Source: a virus. From it: a DNA stretch of 64,000 nt. Numbering within the stretch: the stretch's first letter is position 1; each line of letters starts with the position of its first letter. Positions 34,725 through 47,200 of the stretch are shown piece after piece. The position numbers and the translations under genes were made by a program. Location: IMG/VR virus record IMGVR_UViG_3300043410_001789, positions 1-64,000 of that record; one strand, written 5' to 3'. A model generated the notes under the pieces. The model worked only from the letters and a program-made list of their open reading frames with translations, made no database searches and was not told the origin of the DNA.

Positions 34725-35875
34725 TACTGTACCGCCATTGCAAATCTAAATTCTATGAAATTTGAAGTATTGGCTAGCTTAACAACTGTTTGACCATCTG
34801 AGGTTCTTATAGCTGAGTAACCAACTAATCCATAGAGTGGGTTGGTAGATGAAACATTTTCTAGCCTAATGGCATCTAGAGCTACATAGAAATCCTGAGT
34901 TGGCTCTCCATTGTTAATTACAGAAGCATAAATTCTTACAACATCTACAGAATTCCAAGTAAAGTCGGAGCTAGTAACTAGATTTTTGAGTTGGGTAGTT
35001 GCCAAGAAATATCTATTTGATGAAAAATCTACATCATCTACTCCATCCTCCAACATAAACTCAAAATTACAATATGCTGCATTCTCTGACTCAGATGATG
35101 CGAACTGTACCAAAATCTTTACAGCATCTGGATTTCCAAAATCAAGTTCTTTATTAACAATAGAAAAGGCTAATCTCAATTCATCTTCTGGTGAATTTTT
35201 GCTTAGATCTATATTTTGACCAGTAACATGTATATGATCTGATGCTGTTGTTGGTTGCCAAGGTGAGGATGTAGAATTTATTTCTGAAGTGTCTCCAGAT
35301 ATCATAATAATATTATTTAAAAATCTAGATCTTTCATATCTAGCAATTCTGTCAGTATCTCCAAAAACTCTATTATCTGCATTGGTATAGAAAACCTTTG
35401 GGAGCAATCCCTTGCTTATGTCAGCATCATCATAAATATTGTTATCATTGTTATCTCCATCTAGTGGACCATACCTTTGCTGAATGGTGTTTGGGGATAC
35501 TCCATGCTGGTGATATAACCATCCATCTTCTATAGAGAATGAATATAGTGTTTTGCTATCATATAGTCCTAGGGCTGGATCAGATGCTGCTGAGTATATT
35601 CCAACTTCGGTAATTTCATATCTTTCTTCTGATGGAAGTTCAGCAGTTAGAACTACTTTTGATATACCGTTTTCAGTTACATAACCTCTGGAAACGATTG
35701 GAACTCTAAACATTTCCATGTCCAGATTTGTTTTATTTGAAAAATCTACTGCTCCTGGAGTAAGTGAATTATTAATTGGATTTGAACCACAACCAACAGC
35801 AACATATGACGCATAGGCTGGAGTCTGACCAATAAGATATTTGGCCATAATTGACTTTCCTGTGTTAGTTATCAT
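34724..35875 (-). CDS. Minor tail/baseplate protein
   Basis: A 383-residue protein. The N-terminus (NTGKSIMAKYLIGQTPAYASYVAVGCG, then RYEITEVGIYS) resembles the attachment domain of collar- or fibre-type proteins. The middle has an Asn/Asp-rich loop and HQHGVSP; the C-terminal half is beta-rich with two sandwich-like segments. AGGAG precedes the ATG. Likely part of the tail tip. Confidence 0.68.
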   Translation of the reverse strand: MITNTGKSIMAKYLIGQTPAYASYVAVGCGSNPINNSLTPGAVDFSNKTNLDMEMFRVPIVSRGYVTENGISKVVLTAELPSEERYEITEVGIYSAASDPALGLYDSKTLYSFSIEDGWLYHQHGVSPNTIQQRYGPLDGDNNDNNIYDDADISKGLLPKVFYTNADNRVFGDTDRIARYERSRFLNNIIMISGDTSEINSTSSPWQPTTASDHIHVTGQNIDLSKNSPEDELRLAFSIVNKELDFGNPDAVKILVQFASSESENAAYCNFEFMLEDGVDDVDFSSNRYFLATTQLKNLVTSSDFTWNSVDVVRIYASVINNGEPTQDFYVALDAIRLENVSSTNPLYGLVGYSAIRTSDGQTVVKLANTSNFIEFRFAMAVQ

Positions 35876-35884
35876 AATGTTCTC

Positions 35885-36343
35885 CTAATATATTGTATCA
35901 TCTAGAATGCTTCCAGAGGTAATAAACTCAATCTCTACCTGTTCATCTTTTGCTATATTTGCCAAAGATATTATCAGGTTGTTGTTTGCATCCAACTGAA
36001 CTGGCTTTACGCTGTTTGGCATTTTGTTTTGTAAGTCTATGCTAAAGTTTAAAAAATGTGAGTCTGAAGTGGCACCCAAAGCAAGTAGATTCTTTGCATT
36101 ATATTGATATGAAATATAAGACAAATTTTTAATTGGCTGATATACAACATTTTGACCATTTATTAGATCATTTCTAGATATATTAATAATCTCTTGCCCA
36201 CCGATATCTTCAAAGATTAAATCGGTCATCATTTCAATAGGCATTTCAGAATCATTTTGAAGGATAATGTCTGGCCTAGCTATTTTGATTGCTGGCATTG
36301 ATGGTGACACACCTGTTGGCAAATTAGGTACTGCATCTACCAT
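35885..36343 (-). CDS. Small minor tail protein
   Basis: A 152-residue beta-rich protein with a Pro-rich N-terminus (VPNLPTGVSPSMPAIKI) and a NLLALGATSDSHFLNFSIDL core. It overlaps the end of the 1,413-residue tail protein and precedes the collar-like protein. Structural by position; no specific match. Confidence 0.6.
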   Translation of the reverse strand: MVDAVPNLPTGVSPSMPAIKIARPDIILQNDSEMPIEMMTDLIFEDIGGQEIINISRNDLINGQNVVYQPIKNLSYISYQYNAKNLLALGATSDSHFLNFSIDLQNKMPNSVKPVQLDANNNLIISLANIAKDEQVEIEFITSGSILDDTIY

Positions 36344-39300
36344 TATGCTACCTCACTTAAGAATATTGTCATTTTGGGTCCACTAGAATCTTTAGAATAC
36401 TCAATATTATACACTATAAACCTTGTATCCTTTGAAGCGATTTCACGGTTGTCTTTTGGCGTAGTATAGTCTATCTTGACTATATCCCCAAGTTGAATAG
36501 TTGGCATAGCAAAAACAGACAATCCTACAGACTTTCTTGGTTTCATTACCCTATCAACTATCCATCCCATTAGTTGTTTTGCATCATCTTGGCTTTGGAT
36601 ATATGGTGCTTCAAGGGAGAATTCTTTATTCCCATATGTGAATCTACTTGAACGAATATCGTTAAATCTTTCTTTTAACTTAAGTGGTGAATAGGCATTT
36701 TCTATTTTACCTAGTCCAGTTTGTGATAGATCAGATACGCTATTAAAGTAGTTATCTACTGTTAACTCATTAGTTGTTTGTTGTGTAAAGGTTACTCCCT
36801 GGATTCTTAGGTAGTTACCGCTAGCTGAGTCAAGGCTTAATGCAAAATCAGTACAGTTAAATACTAGGAACTCTGCACCATATGGGGATGGCTTAAAGCC
36901 AGATACAGCATACCCCTTTAGTCTATTGAATGTTGGAGAAATCTGTGCACTCAATGCAGGAAAAGCTTTGTCATATTTAATATTAAAATAAGATGCTTCT
37001 CTTAGAATTGTTCCAAATTCTTCGAAATAAATATCATGTGTTGGCGGTTCTGATGCACTAATACCTGATAAGTATGTTGATTGAAGAACTCCACTAAGAG
37101 CATATTTTCTGAATGACTCACTTGCAAGAATTTCATTCATATCAAATACGTTACTTGCAGGAAGATCACTAGCAAAGTTAGTTGTCTTTGAATAGTTATT
37201 TGCTAGAGCATATATGTTTTCAAAGTAGCATCTTGCCGAGCCACGAATAAATAGGGCTGCATTATTGTATACAGGCAATGGATCTGTATCTTCTACAACT
37301 GCTACCATTGTATTATTTATATATAGATAAAATTTACGAATAGCTCCAACGTCTTCATATTCCACAGATAGGTCATATACTGATGTCTTATCTTCTCCAA
37401 CAATTCTTGACTGCCCTGTAAATCTTCCATCATCAACGTTGATTCCTGTAAGTCCTGCCCAAAGCCTAATTGGTACAGCAATGTCCTTGTCTGAGGTTGC
37501 AGAGTTATTTCTTTTTACTTTATAAAAAAGAACGTTATAGATATTGTTAGCCGTTGAGCTAGAACTAAATGAGTTTTGTGTAAGTGCAGCTATTTCAAAA
37601 TAGTATCCGTTGTTGGTTTTTGGATTTATTAATACCGCCAAACCTCCAGAAGATCCACCAACCTTTACTGACTCATTAGCTGTTGCACCATTAATGCTGA
37701 AGTAAGATGATCCACCAAATGGAGATTGATCCTGGGTTTCATTATTTTCAACTCTACCAATAATTCTCATTCTTGTTCCAAAGTGCTTAAACTTAGAATT
37801 CATTGGCTTGTATACATAAGATACATAGTCTACTGGGTTTTCAGTAGTTGTAAAGGCTGGTCCAGTCATTACAAGTGCAGACGATTGTACTGTGGCAGAT
37901 TGAGTTGCTGTTAATTCGTTAACATTTGATTCACTCAGGTTAGAGGAACTCATGAAGTTCCTTATGATTCCATTTCGGGTTGTCTTATTTGCTATATCAG
38001 TTATTCCTGCTGCACCTAGCTTAGTTGCAGGAACGTCTGTATCTGAGAATAAAGCTGAGAAGTTCATCTGACAACCCTTAATGTTGTCATTATTTCTCCA
38101 GTATTCTGATAGTCCTGCTTGGTGTGTTGTAATAGTAGTCCCAAACTGTCCACGACCATGCTTAGCTACTGGACCATTAAGATATTGTGTTTTTCCATCT
38201 ACAGTTTCATAGTTTGGTTCTGCATAGATTCGTATTAGTCCTGTTGGAAATATCTTTGCATTAAATGGTAATTTAGAAAAATAGTTTGCGTATTCCTGTT
38301 CATCCCTGATCCAAACATTTGACTGTCCAGAAACTCCAGGCACACTATACTGTACTGCATCGTACTTAATGACTTCACCGTTAGCATAAAAATATCCATT
38401 GTTTCTGGTGATCCAATAAATACCTTCGCCAAGATCAATGGTATTATTTACAATTGTATTGTTTTTAACCTGTGGCACATCCGCCGTGAGTGTGGTATTG
38501 AGTGGGATAGCAGAAAGAGTATATGCAGATTGCTGTGACACGACACCATTCATAGACTTGGTATTGTTTGTTCCAGTAACTTCCCAAAGTAATGCTGGCT
38601 TGTATATCCAAGTTTTTTCTTTATCTAACAAACTTGATTGTCTGAGAGACCCATAAGACTTCTGAATAGATCTTTCAGCATAGTTTATCTTTCCATTATT
38701 AAACACCTTAGTATCCTGTGATGATATTTCAAGGATAGACTGTGGCGATAGGGTTGCAACCGATGGCCTATTTGCTTCTGATGCCAACATATAGTCTTTG
38801 GTCATTACTACCAAATTATTATATTCATCAAAGAACATTGCACTTTGTGTTGAGACTGCCAAGTCGTTTAGAATTTTAGCAATAGTTTGATTTGGTCCAA
38901 CAATAAAATTGGCTATAACTGGATCTTTTTCTGTAGCTAATCTCTTAAATACATAATTAGAAAATCCAACACCATCTAGTAGTGTTGATACTGCATAACT
39001 AAGCGATACATTTTGCAAGAAAAATTCTGGTGAAATTGTTGACTCAAAATAAAAGAATGCATCTCTTAGATTAATAGATACTTCTCGTTTAGAAGAATTG
39101 ATGCTTGGAAGGTTTTCTGAATATAGTGTTTTTATTGGTATGGTATAGTCATAGTCTCCTACCGCTAATACCGTTTCAAAAAATTTTATCTGAATATTAT
39201 TATTTACATCAAATCCAGACACAAGGCTATCTTTATTAGATGGATTAAATGCTTCATCAACATCAAATAGGCTGAGTGATCCCACTGAAGCTAAAAGCTG

Positions 39301-40584
39301 ACCAACAGGCATTCCACTAATTCCCAAATCTGATGCTGACTTTGTTACAGAATAGTTTAAGGTGATGTCTGAAATATCAGCTACTAGTCTTGGTGATATT
39401 TCAATTAAGTCAAAAGTAGAGTCTATCTTGTTCATAGTTTTAACAACTAACCTTACTCCAGATAGAGTATCTACTTCTCTACTGATTGGCACCGAAGCTC
39501 CAGAAGGAATAAAGGTTTGATTGTTAATTAGGCTAGATGCACAGTTGTGTGTTTTTGGGGTTTCGTCATATACTGACCATCCATATTCTGGAACAAAAGA
39601 CTCATACTGCGTACCAGTCCAAAAATAAATTTTACCAATATCTGTTGATGATTTTTTAATTAGATATGATGCACCAGCTATATTAGATCCTGGAAGTAAT
39701 GATTCGTGAGCTATTTCTCCAAGATAATTAAAACTATTGTAGTATGGCTGTGGAATAATTATTCCATATGATAGCTCAAGGTATCCATCGCTATTTATAA
39801 TTGGGGTTCCATCCCATCGTAATGAATTGGCATCGAATGATGCTATGTCTACCCATGAATTATTTTTAAGTATTTGCACTTTCCATTCACTGGGCACAGT
39901 CATATTACCAGAACCAAAGAATGGGTCTGCAAAGTTACCAGAATTATCAACAAATGGACCTAGATCGATATCTCCAACATTTGTCTGCATCTTTATGACA
40001 ATCCTATTTACAAAAACCTCATTATCATAAACTACAAATGGAGCTGTATCGTCAATATAGTATTTGCCACGAACTACGTTTTTGGAAATTCCTCGCTCAA
40101 CATTGCCATCTGTTCTATATGATGTCCAATACTTAAAGGCATCATTTTTATTTGCCATATAGTATCGTGGTCTTCTTGACATATCTTGGTTTGAATAACC
40201 TAGATGCTTACCGTCAAAATATCTTACCTTATTAATTCCAGACCTTGGTCTAAACTTTCCAAAACAACTTTCTAGAGAAAATAAGAGTCCTTCTTTTTTA
40301 TTTGGCAATGTAAAAAATGCTGGAGTGTCATCATTATTTAATCCACCATCTATAATAATGTCTGCATCTGTAGCACCAGTATAGAACTGACCGCTATCAT
40401 CAATATCAAAAGTATTGGTGATTGTGTAGTATTTACTTTCAGTTGCCAGGGGGCGATATCTGTAGTTACCAATCTTTCGTATATTATTGGCACCATTTAA
40501 ATTCCATTCTGCAGTAATAAAAGATTGTGTTCTAACAACAGACGATGTTTCTAGATGGCTTTGTAAATCTTTATCAACAAACAT
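36343..40584 (-). CDS. Large minor tail protein
   Basis: A 1,413-residue protein after the distal-tail-like protein, in the position of the tail-associated hub or baseplate protein. The first ~400 residues are beta-rich with carbohydrate-binding-like motifs; ~430-720 contains a tail-hub-like region (GQTIAKILNDLAVSTQSAMFFDEYNNLVVM); ~930-1130 looks like a LamG-type jelly roll (GGSSGGLAVLINPKTN, YLYINNTMVAVVED); the C-terminus returns to hub-like beta strands (VGLSVFAMPTIQLGDIVKIDY). It probably contacts the host. Confidence 0.72.
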   Translation of the reverse strand: MFVDKDLQSHLETSSVVRTQSFITAEWNLNGANNIRKIGNYRYRPLATESKYYTITNTFDIDDSGQFYTGATDADIIIDGGLNNDDTPAFFTLPNKKEGLLFSLESCFGKFRPRSGINKVRYFDGKHLGYSNQDMSRRPRYYMANKNDAFKYWTSYRTDGNVERGISKNVVRGKYYIDDTAPFVVYDNEVFVNRIVIKMQTNVGDIDLGPFVDNSGNFADPFFGSGNMTVPSEWKVQILKNNSWVDIASFDANSLRWDGTPIINSDGYLELSYGIIIPQPYYNSFNYLGEIAHESLLPGSNIAGASYLIKKSSTDIGKIYFWTGTQYESFVPEYGWSVYDETPKTHNCASSLINNQTFIPSGASVPISREVDTLSGVRLVVKTMNKIDSTFDLIEISPRLVADISDITLNYSVTKSASDLGISGMPVGQLLASVGSLSLFDVDEAFNPSNKDSLVSGFDVNNNIQIKFFETVLAVGDYDYTIPIKTLYSENLPSINSSKREVSINLRDAFFYFESTISPEFFLQNVSLSYAVSTLLDGVGFSNYVFKRLATEKDPVIANFIVGPNQTIAKILNDLAVSTQSAMFFDEYNNLVVMTKDYMLASEANRPSVATLSPQSILEISSQDTKVFNNGKINYAERSIQKSYGSLRQSSLLDKEKTWIYKPALLWEVTGTNNTKSMNGVVSQQSAYTLSAIPLNTTLTADVPQVKNNTIVNNTIDLGEGIYWITRNNGYFYANGEVIKYDAVQYSVPGVSGQSNVWIRDEQEYANYFSKLPFNAKIFPTGLIRIYAEPNYETVDGKTQYLNGPVAKHGRGQFGTTITTHQAGLSEYWRNNDNIKGCQMNFSALFSDTDVPATKLGAAGITDIANKTTRNGIIRNFMSSSNLSESNVNELTATQSATVQSSALVMTGPAFTTTENPVDYVSYVYKPMNSKFKHFGTRMRIIGRVENNETQDQSPFGGSSYFSINGATANESVKVGGSSGGLAVLINPKTNNGYYFEIAALTQNSFSSSSTANNIYNVLFYKVKRNNSATSDKDIAVPIRLWAGLTGINVDDGRFTGQSRIVGEDKTSVYDLSVEYEDVGAIRKFYLYINNTMVAVVEDTDPLPVYNNAALFIRGSARCYFENIYALANNYSKTTNFASDLPASNVFDMNEILASESFRKYALSGVLQSTYLSGISASEPPTHDIYFEEFGTILREASYFNIKYDKAFPALSAQISPTFNRLKGYAVSGFKPSPYGAEFLVFNCTDFALSLDSASGNYLRIQGVTFTQQTTNELTVDNYFNSVSDLSQTGLGKIENAYSPLKLKERFNDIRSSRFTYGNKEFSLEAPYIQSQDDAKQLMGWIVDRVMKPRKSVGLSVFAMPTIQLGDIVKIDYTTPKDNREIASKDTRFIVYNIEYSKDSSGPKMTIFLSEVA

Positions 40585-40585
40585 T

Positions 40586-41251
40586 TTAAGCCTCTTCTAG
40601 TGTAATAGAGACATTCCACATGTCGTGGTTACTTCCTCCACGACTAACAACTGAATATGAGAAGTCTGAAATGAACATTTCAATTACTTCATTATATTGG
40701 GATAGATTATTTGTTGCTGAAGATGGCCAGGGCAAGCCAAGTTCTTTATAGTTATCATATGCAAGAAATACCCAGAAAGATCCTTGGTGGTTGTTATACC
40801 AATCCAGTAGTTCTACTCCACCAGCACCACCATCAGTAGTGTATCTTGAATCTGGTTGAGCTGGATTGCCAGAAGAATATCCAGTAGTTGGAGCACCTGA
40901 TGTAGTATTAAATCCAGCATTATCAGAAAATGCTCTAGATGGAAGCATGTCCCAAGATATAGAAAGTTCCATTTTATCTGCAATGTGGTACGAACGCATG
41001 CGACCATTGATAGTTCTTTGTCTGCTTTCGATCCTAGTTGGCTTAAAATCTAAGATTTTTCTATTGTCATCTGATAGGATCAAAAAGTTATTGACTAGTG
41101 ATATATCATCAATCATGGTGGGTTCGGTGCCAACCTCATATCCATCTGGTATCCAGAAATAACCATCCTTAGTTCCCTGGGTTTCAGAGAATAGGATTGC
41201 CTGTGGTCTAGAATACTTTCTTCTTCCAGCCAAGTATTGACTAGTTGCCAT
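40586..41251 (-). CDS. Distal tail-like minor tail protein
   Basis: A 221-residue protein with a KYSRPQAILFSET start, ELSISWDMLPSRAF, and a C-terminal strand set (WYNNHQGSFWVFLAYDNY, VIEMFISDFSYSVVSRG, DMWNVSITLEEA). The placement right after the tape measure and the fold pattern suit a distal tail or tail-tip adaptor. It overlaps the tape measure end by 11 nt. AGAGG precedes the next gene. Confidence 0.65.
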   Translation of the reverse strand: MATSQYLAGRRKYSRPQAILFSETQGTKDGYFWIPDGYEVGTEPTMIDDISLVNNFLILSDDNRKILDFKPTRIESRQRTINGRMRSYHIADKMELSISWDMLPSRAFSDNAGFNTTSGAPTTGYSSGNPAQPDSRYTTDGGAGGVELLDWYNNHQGSFWVFLAYDNYKELGLPWPSSATNNLSQYNEVIEMFISDFSYSVVSRGGSNHDMWNVSITLEEA

Positions 41252-44200
41252 AAATAGAACTTCTCCTAATACTTTGTGAATCTATTTGCTTAATCTGTCC
41301 AATTACAACTCTTGCAATTTGGTCTGGGTTAGCATCTGACTTAACATTTACGTTCACTTCATAATTATACATTGAATTGCCAGCGTATGTTCCGTTATTG
41401 ATAGACTTTAGATTATTTACTCCAAATTTATCTACCGCTGATTTAGTAACAATAAACTCTCCTGGGGTAAGCATTGCTGGAATAGTATCAGTTCCTATGG
41501 CCTGACCACCATCGGCAAGGTATTTAGGAATTATTCCACCAGCTGCTTTGGCTAAGCTAGCCTTTGCTCGTGCGTCAACCGCTAGGTTGTTGAGTCCGTA
41601 TGAGGCTGCAATATTAGCAAATTTTAGCAATTCATTAGCATCATCTTTAGATACTGGTGGTGGTACAACTTCTTCCTTTTTAGGAACAGTATAGTCTGTA
41701 ACTGCTTGTGCAGCGAGAGCGTTAGCTTTTGCCAATTCCGCAGCATAGTCAGTAGCTGATGTTTTAGCAAGGTCAATCTTGTTCTGTAGTTCATCCCACT
41801 TTAGTTTTTCAGCATCTAGGGCTGCAAGCTTAAGATCTTTTTCTACTGTTACAAGACGAATTCGTTCTTGTGCTGGCTCTAGCCTCTTTTCTTCAATATC
41901 AAATATTTCTTTTTCAAGACTCTTTACCTTGTCTTCAATTTCAAGACGAGTCATTTCCTTATCTCCAACCTTTACCTTTAGGTTGGCAAGCTCTGTCTTT
42001 CTGGCTTCATCAAGTTGCTTTTGCTGCATATCCATAGCATCTTGTGTGCTCTGGGCTCTCATTTCTTGTGCTGCTCGTGCAGCTGCTGCTATGTCACCCT
42101 GAGATAGTGCATCAGCTAGGGTTAGCTGTTGCTTTTGTTGTGCAGAAATCTTTTGATTAATGTCCCTAATTTTATCCAGGGCATCTTTACGTTCATCATA
42201 CTTTTTGTTAACAGCATCTTCTTGTGTCTGAAGCTCAGTAAGTCCAGCCTGATAATCATCTATTTGATATTTAATCTTGTCAATATCATTCTGTGCAGCT
42301 GAAACTATGGCATTGTCTGCTTGTGTAGCCTTCTTAAAGTCTATATCAATCTTATTTCTATCTGCATCAAACTTGGCGTTTATCTTTGACATAGAGTCAT
42401 TAAACTTTTCTTCTGCTGTCTTTGCATCTTCAACTGCCTGCTTTTGCTGCTTGTAAAGTTCAATGGTCTGCTTAATTGCTGCATTCTTATCTTTAATGTC
42501 TGTAGATGCTTTAATTGCAGCAATTGCTTCGGCAAGACCACTATCTTTTCCAGCTTCTACCGCATCCTTGTATGACATACCAGTTGCAAGAAGTTCTTTT
42601 CTAGCACCGAGTTCATCTTTAGTAGACTTTACAGCTGCTTGTACTGACAGTTGGTAATTTCCAAGAGTAATTGCATTAAATGCATTTTGCAGATCTGCAG
42701 CGTCTTTCTTCATAGTAATAAGACCAGTCTTCTTGTTTATTGTCATAAACTTATCTTGAACTGATTTATCTGCATTGGATATAAAGTCAATAAAGTCTTT
42801 ATTATATCCCTTGTTACCAAGCTGTTGTTCAATACCGTTGTAGAGTAGACCGCCACCCTTCTTTTCAAGAGCACCCATTTTCATCCACTTGTGTAACTCT
42901 TTAAAGCCACCTGCTGCATCTACTGCTGCTTGACGTACCTGCTTAAGCTTTTTCATTATGTCTGCATATGGGTCAGCTTTGGCACCACCGCCAACATCAC
43001 CGCCAGCACCTGGAAGTTTTGCATCTCCAGGTGTAAGTGCTTCAGTTCTTTGCTGAGCCATTTCTGATGCGTATAGATCTCTCTTCTTACCAGAATCCAT
43101 GTTAGACCAATACTCTCTAACTGATGCACCGCCACCTGCATCTGCAATCTTTCTTGCAGTCCAGGCACTTAGTTGGTCTGCAGTTACTGTTTCTTGAATA
43201 GTCAGGAATGTAGTGGTATATACCTTTTGTTGGTCTGGTGGCAAACTATTAAAATAATCTATTTGATCCTGTGCTAGATTCATTCCAGAAGTTTGTGCAA
43301 TTACCTCATACTTTATCTTTTTACCTTTATTTTTAGTAATAGCATCACCAACTGCTTTAATTCCATTTTTAATCTTATTAAGTTTTTCTGATGGCGTTCC
43401 ATCATCCTTAATTAACTGATTCATATCTATAGATTGACCATTACCAAGACCATCGCTCACTCTCTTAATTTCAGATAGTGTGTCCATGGTCTCTTGTGAT
43501 TTGCCATCTGTATTGGCCTCTATTTTTGCAGTAAAGTTTGTAAACTTATTTTTAGCAGCGTCATCGGAGCCGAATAGTGATCCTAATTCGACCATTTGTT
43601 GTTGAGCACCTGGTCCATACTTAATTCCAATAGATGCAATTTTTTCATATACCTCAGAGTGGTGCTGAGGATCAAAAATCCCTTCAAGTCTTTGCAGTTG
43701 GTCTATATTTTCTACAGAAACATTTGCTAGCAAGGTTGCTTTAGTTTGGTTAGTTAGAAAGTTACTGTCTGCAACTCCCTCAAGTGTAGTTTTTGCAACA
43801 TTCTTGATAGGATCCGACATTCCTTCAAACATCAATCTCTTTGATTCTTGAATGTTATCTACAATCTGATTGGCAGATGCATTCTGGGCAGCACCTGCCC
43901 TATAGCTTGACAATCCCTTGATATAGTCATATTCTGTCTTCATTGCTGTTGCAGTTTGATTTTGAAGAGCGAGTCTATCAGTATTATATTTGTCATTTTC
44001 TTTGTTTACGCCTTCTAGATCACCTGCAGCTTGAAGAATCTCCAGTCTTTTTCTGTGCTCAAGTTCTAGGTTGTCTAGGTTTTGCTGTCCCATGCTTAGA
44101 ATATCTTGGAATCCCTGTGCATACTTTGCTTCAGCTGCAGCTACCTGGGTATAGTTAGCTCTACCAAATAGAGTTAGATTATCACTGCTGCTTATTAAAC

Positions 44201-47200
44201 CTTTTGTACTTTGAGTATCTGTTGTAGTTCCTAAAGCTGTTTGCTTTGTAGTTATTATCTCTCCCATAATCTTTATTGGGTCTTTAGATAAATCTTCTCC
44301 ATTAGGACCAAGAATTTTTGTCATTGTTGTTAAAACGCTTATACCAAAATCATAGTCCTTGAGTGTTTCTCCAAGGTTATATGCAATACTAGCAGCCTGT
44401 TCTTTTGTAAGAACATTTGTTGCAACGGCTTGCGATAACTGTGCAGCAACATCAGAGACTGATGTCTGCTTTCCAAACATGATATTGCTTTGCTGAACCG
44501 AAGATACTAACGCTTTTCCAGCTTCAGATTCTACATATGATCCACCAAATGTATTCTTACCTGTCTTAATGTTATACGGAGAACGTTCATCAGCACGGAT
44601 TTTATCCATTACCTCTGTAGGGGTGACCTTACCAGATGCCATGCCAAGATTTTTCATTGCTTCGGCACCAGAAGATAGATCCTTAGCAGTTTTCATTGCT
44701 CCAGCTCTAAAGTTATCTAGATCTTGTTTCATTTGGAATAGTACCATTCCAACAGCACCAATGGCACCAACTGCTAGACCTGCTGGACCAGGTATCATAG
44801 ATGTTGCTGCTGTAAATGCAGCGATAGGACCAATAGCAGATCTAGCAGCATCTCCAACTGCTCCTGGCATTGCAGAAGCCATACCAACTGCCATTGTTAG
44901 ACCCATACCTGCCTGTGCCATTCTTCCAGAAGCCTGAGCAGACATCTGTTTTCCAGTTTGTCTTGTTGCTGCTCCTGCTGCTGCCTGATCCTTAGCTATA
45001 ATAGGCTTGCCAGTCTTTTCGCTGATTGTGGTAAATCTTCCCTTTGAGTCTATACCGTATCCAGCAGCTGCTGCTGCTTTTTCTGTACGTCTGTTACTCA
45101 TACCGCCTAAATAAATCTTACCAGTTCTTGGGTTAGTAACTATCTGAGAATTATTTCCTGGCAATCTAGATGAAAATCTTGTTAATGCGTTTGTTGCATA
45201 GTCTCCACCAACACGTTTTAGGTTAGCACGAATTGCTTGACCGTTTTGACTATTCCATGCTCTTACTGCACTATCTCCAGCCTTGAGGATTCCTGTACCT
45301 GCTGCAGAGGCTGCAGATTTAAGTTTAGGGGTTACTACACCCTGGAATTTATTTCCAAGATCTTGACCCATACCCTTAATTTTTGAGCCAAAGCCTGCAG
45401 CCATTTTTGTACCCTGCTGTTCTGGACGATAGGCTGGTGGTGGAGTAACACCAGGAATAGTTGTTGGCGAACTAAATACATCGTTTGGTGAAGAGAAGTT
45501 AAAGCCCTTCTTTCCTCTGGCATATCCAGGAAGAGTTCCATCAACCATGCCCGAAATGAGTGGAGCATATTTCTTTGACATTCCTGCAGGAATTACGGAT
45601 TCTCCTGGAGAAAGCATTGCTGGGACAACGTCTCCTGCACCCTTTGGACCAGGAACTGAAACAACACCATCCTTAAATCCAAGAACTCGTACAATTCTGC
45701 TAATTCCTGCTCTTCTCATTGCTAGCATCATTGCTGACTTATTTGCAAGAGCATCTCTTTCAATAGCAGCATTTGTGACCTTCATGTCATTGGCTCTATA
45801 TTGTGCATTTTTAGGGCTAGTAAGCTCTGCCTTTGAATACCCTGCATGTAATAATTTAGAATAAGACAAGAATTTTTGAAGCTTTGACACTTCTTGCACC
45901 GACAATCCTGCGGTGTAGTGTGGAGTATTATTTGATATCTCTTCAATTACTTTAGAGAATGCGATTCTTTCTTTTTCATTAAATGATGCATTATCTGCTA
46001 TCTGTGCTTGCAAAGCCTGAATATCTGCCTTAAGGGCTGGATTTTTAGCCATGACATTTGCTGCTGCATCTTTAAATATTTTTGCTCTTGGTCCGCCAGC
46101 TTCTGACTCAAATTCGCTGCTTAGGGTGCTTAGAACATTGTTTTCAATTCTTGGATCTATTCCAAAATAATCTTTTCCCCAAAATTCTGGCTGGAGTTTC
46201 CATGCACCGACAGAAGCCATGTGGCCTCTTTCTGTACCATGATAAGTTTTAGTATTTTTTGGATCATAGCCTGAGTGGTTTCTAGCAATATCTTCTATTG
46301 TAATTTTTCTAGCTACTGGCTTTGGTCCTCTTTGACCAGACTGTTCCCATTCTGTTAATTGTTGTTTATATTTGTTGTCTTTTTCTTTTTGTTTGTCTAC
46401 AACTTCTTGTTGCCAGTACGCACGGTCTTCCCCTGTAGAATTGACAATAGCCTCAAAGTGTGCTTTTGCCATACCTTTTGCCATATCAAATTCTTTTTGA
46501 AACTGTGGATTTTTCAATACAGTATCTGGAATTGTTAAGCCCTTTGTTGGGTTTCCTCTCATGTCAGATCTAAATTTTTCTTTAAACTTTCCATATTCTT
46601 TATTTCTGACACCAGATTCATCAACTGATGGGAACATCTTATTTAAAGTTTCTGCTGCAGAATTTTGATTCAAGGCATTATTCCAAAGAACTGCTCTTTT
46701 GGTAAATTCTGTTACTGGAGCTTGAGTAGATTTTGCAGATACAAAATCAAGCATTGCTAGTTTTGCAGCATGTGGATCTGATGCATGTAGTCTATTAACA
46801 GATCTTTCAATTTCAGCCTTTTGTGCTTCTGTGAGACCATAATTTAATGTGAATATTCCAGCTTTGGTATTGATGGTTGATCCTGCTGGTCTATTGCTAC
46901 CTGTATTTCCAACATCTGCTGTACCCTTGTTAAATCCAGGAAGTTTTCCAGAAACCATTCGTGATATAAAGCCACGGTTCTTAGATGCAATATCTGCTGG
47001 AATAACTGCTTCTCCAGGAGATAGCATAGCTGGAACAACATCACCAGCTCCCTTCGGTCCTGGCACAGATATAATTCCATCTGCCAGCTTCATTCCTCTT
47101 GGCATCTTTCCGCCAGGGCCAGGTACTGTTGCTAGACTTCTACCAGCTACTGCTGCTGCTTCGTATGCTGCTGCAAGTTTTCTAACTGCAGATTCTTCAA

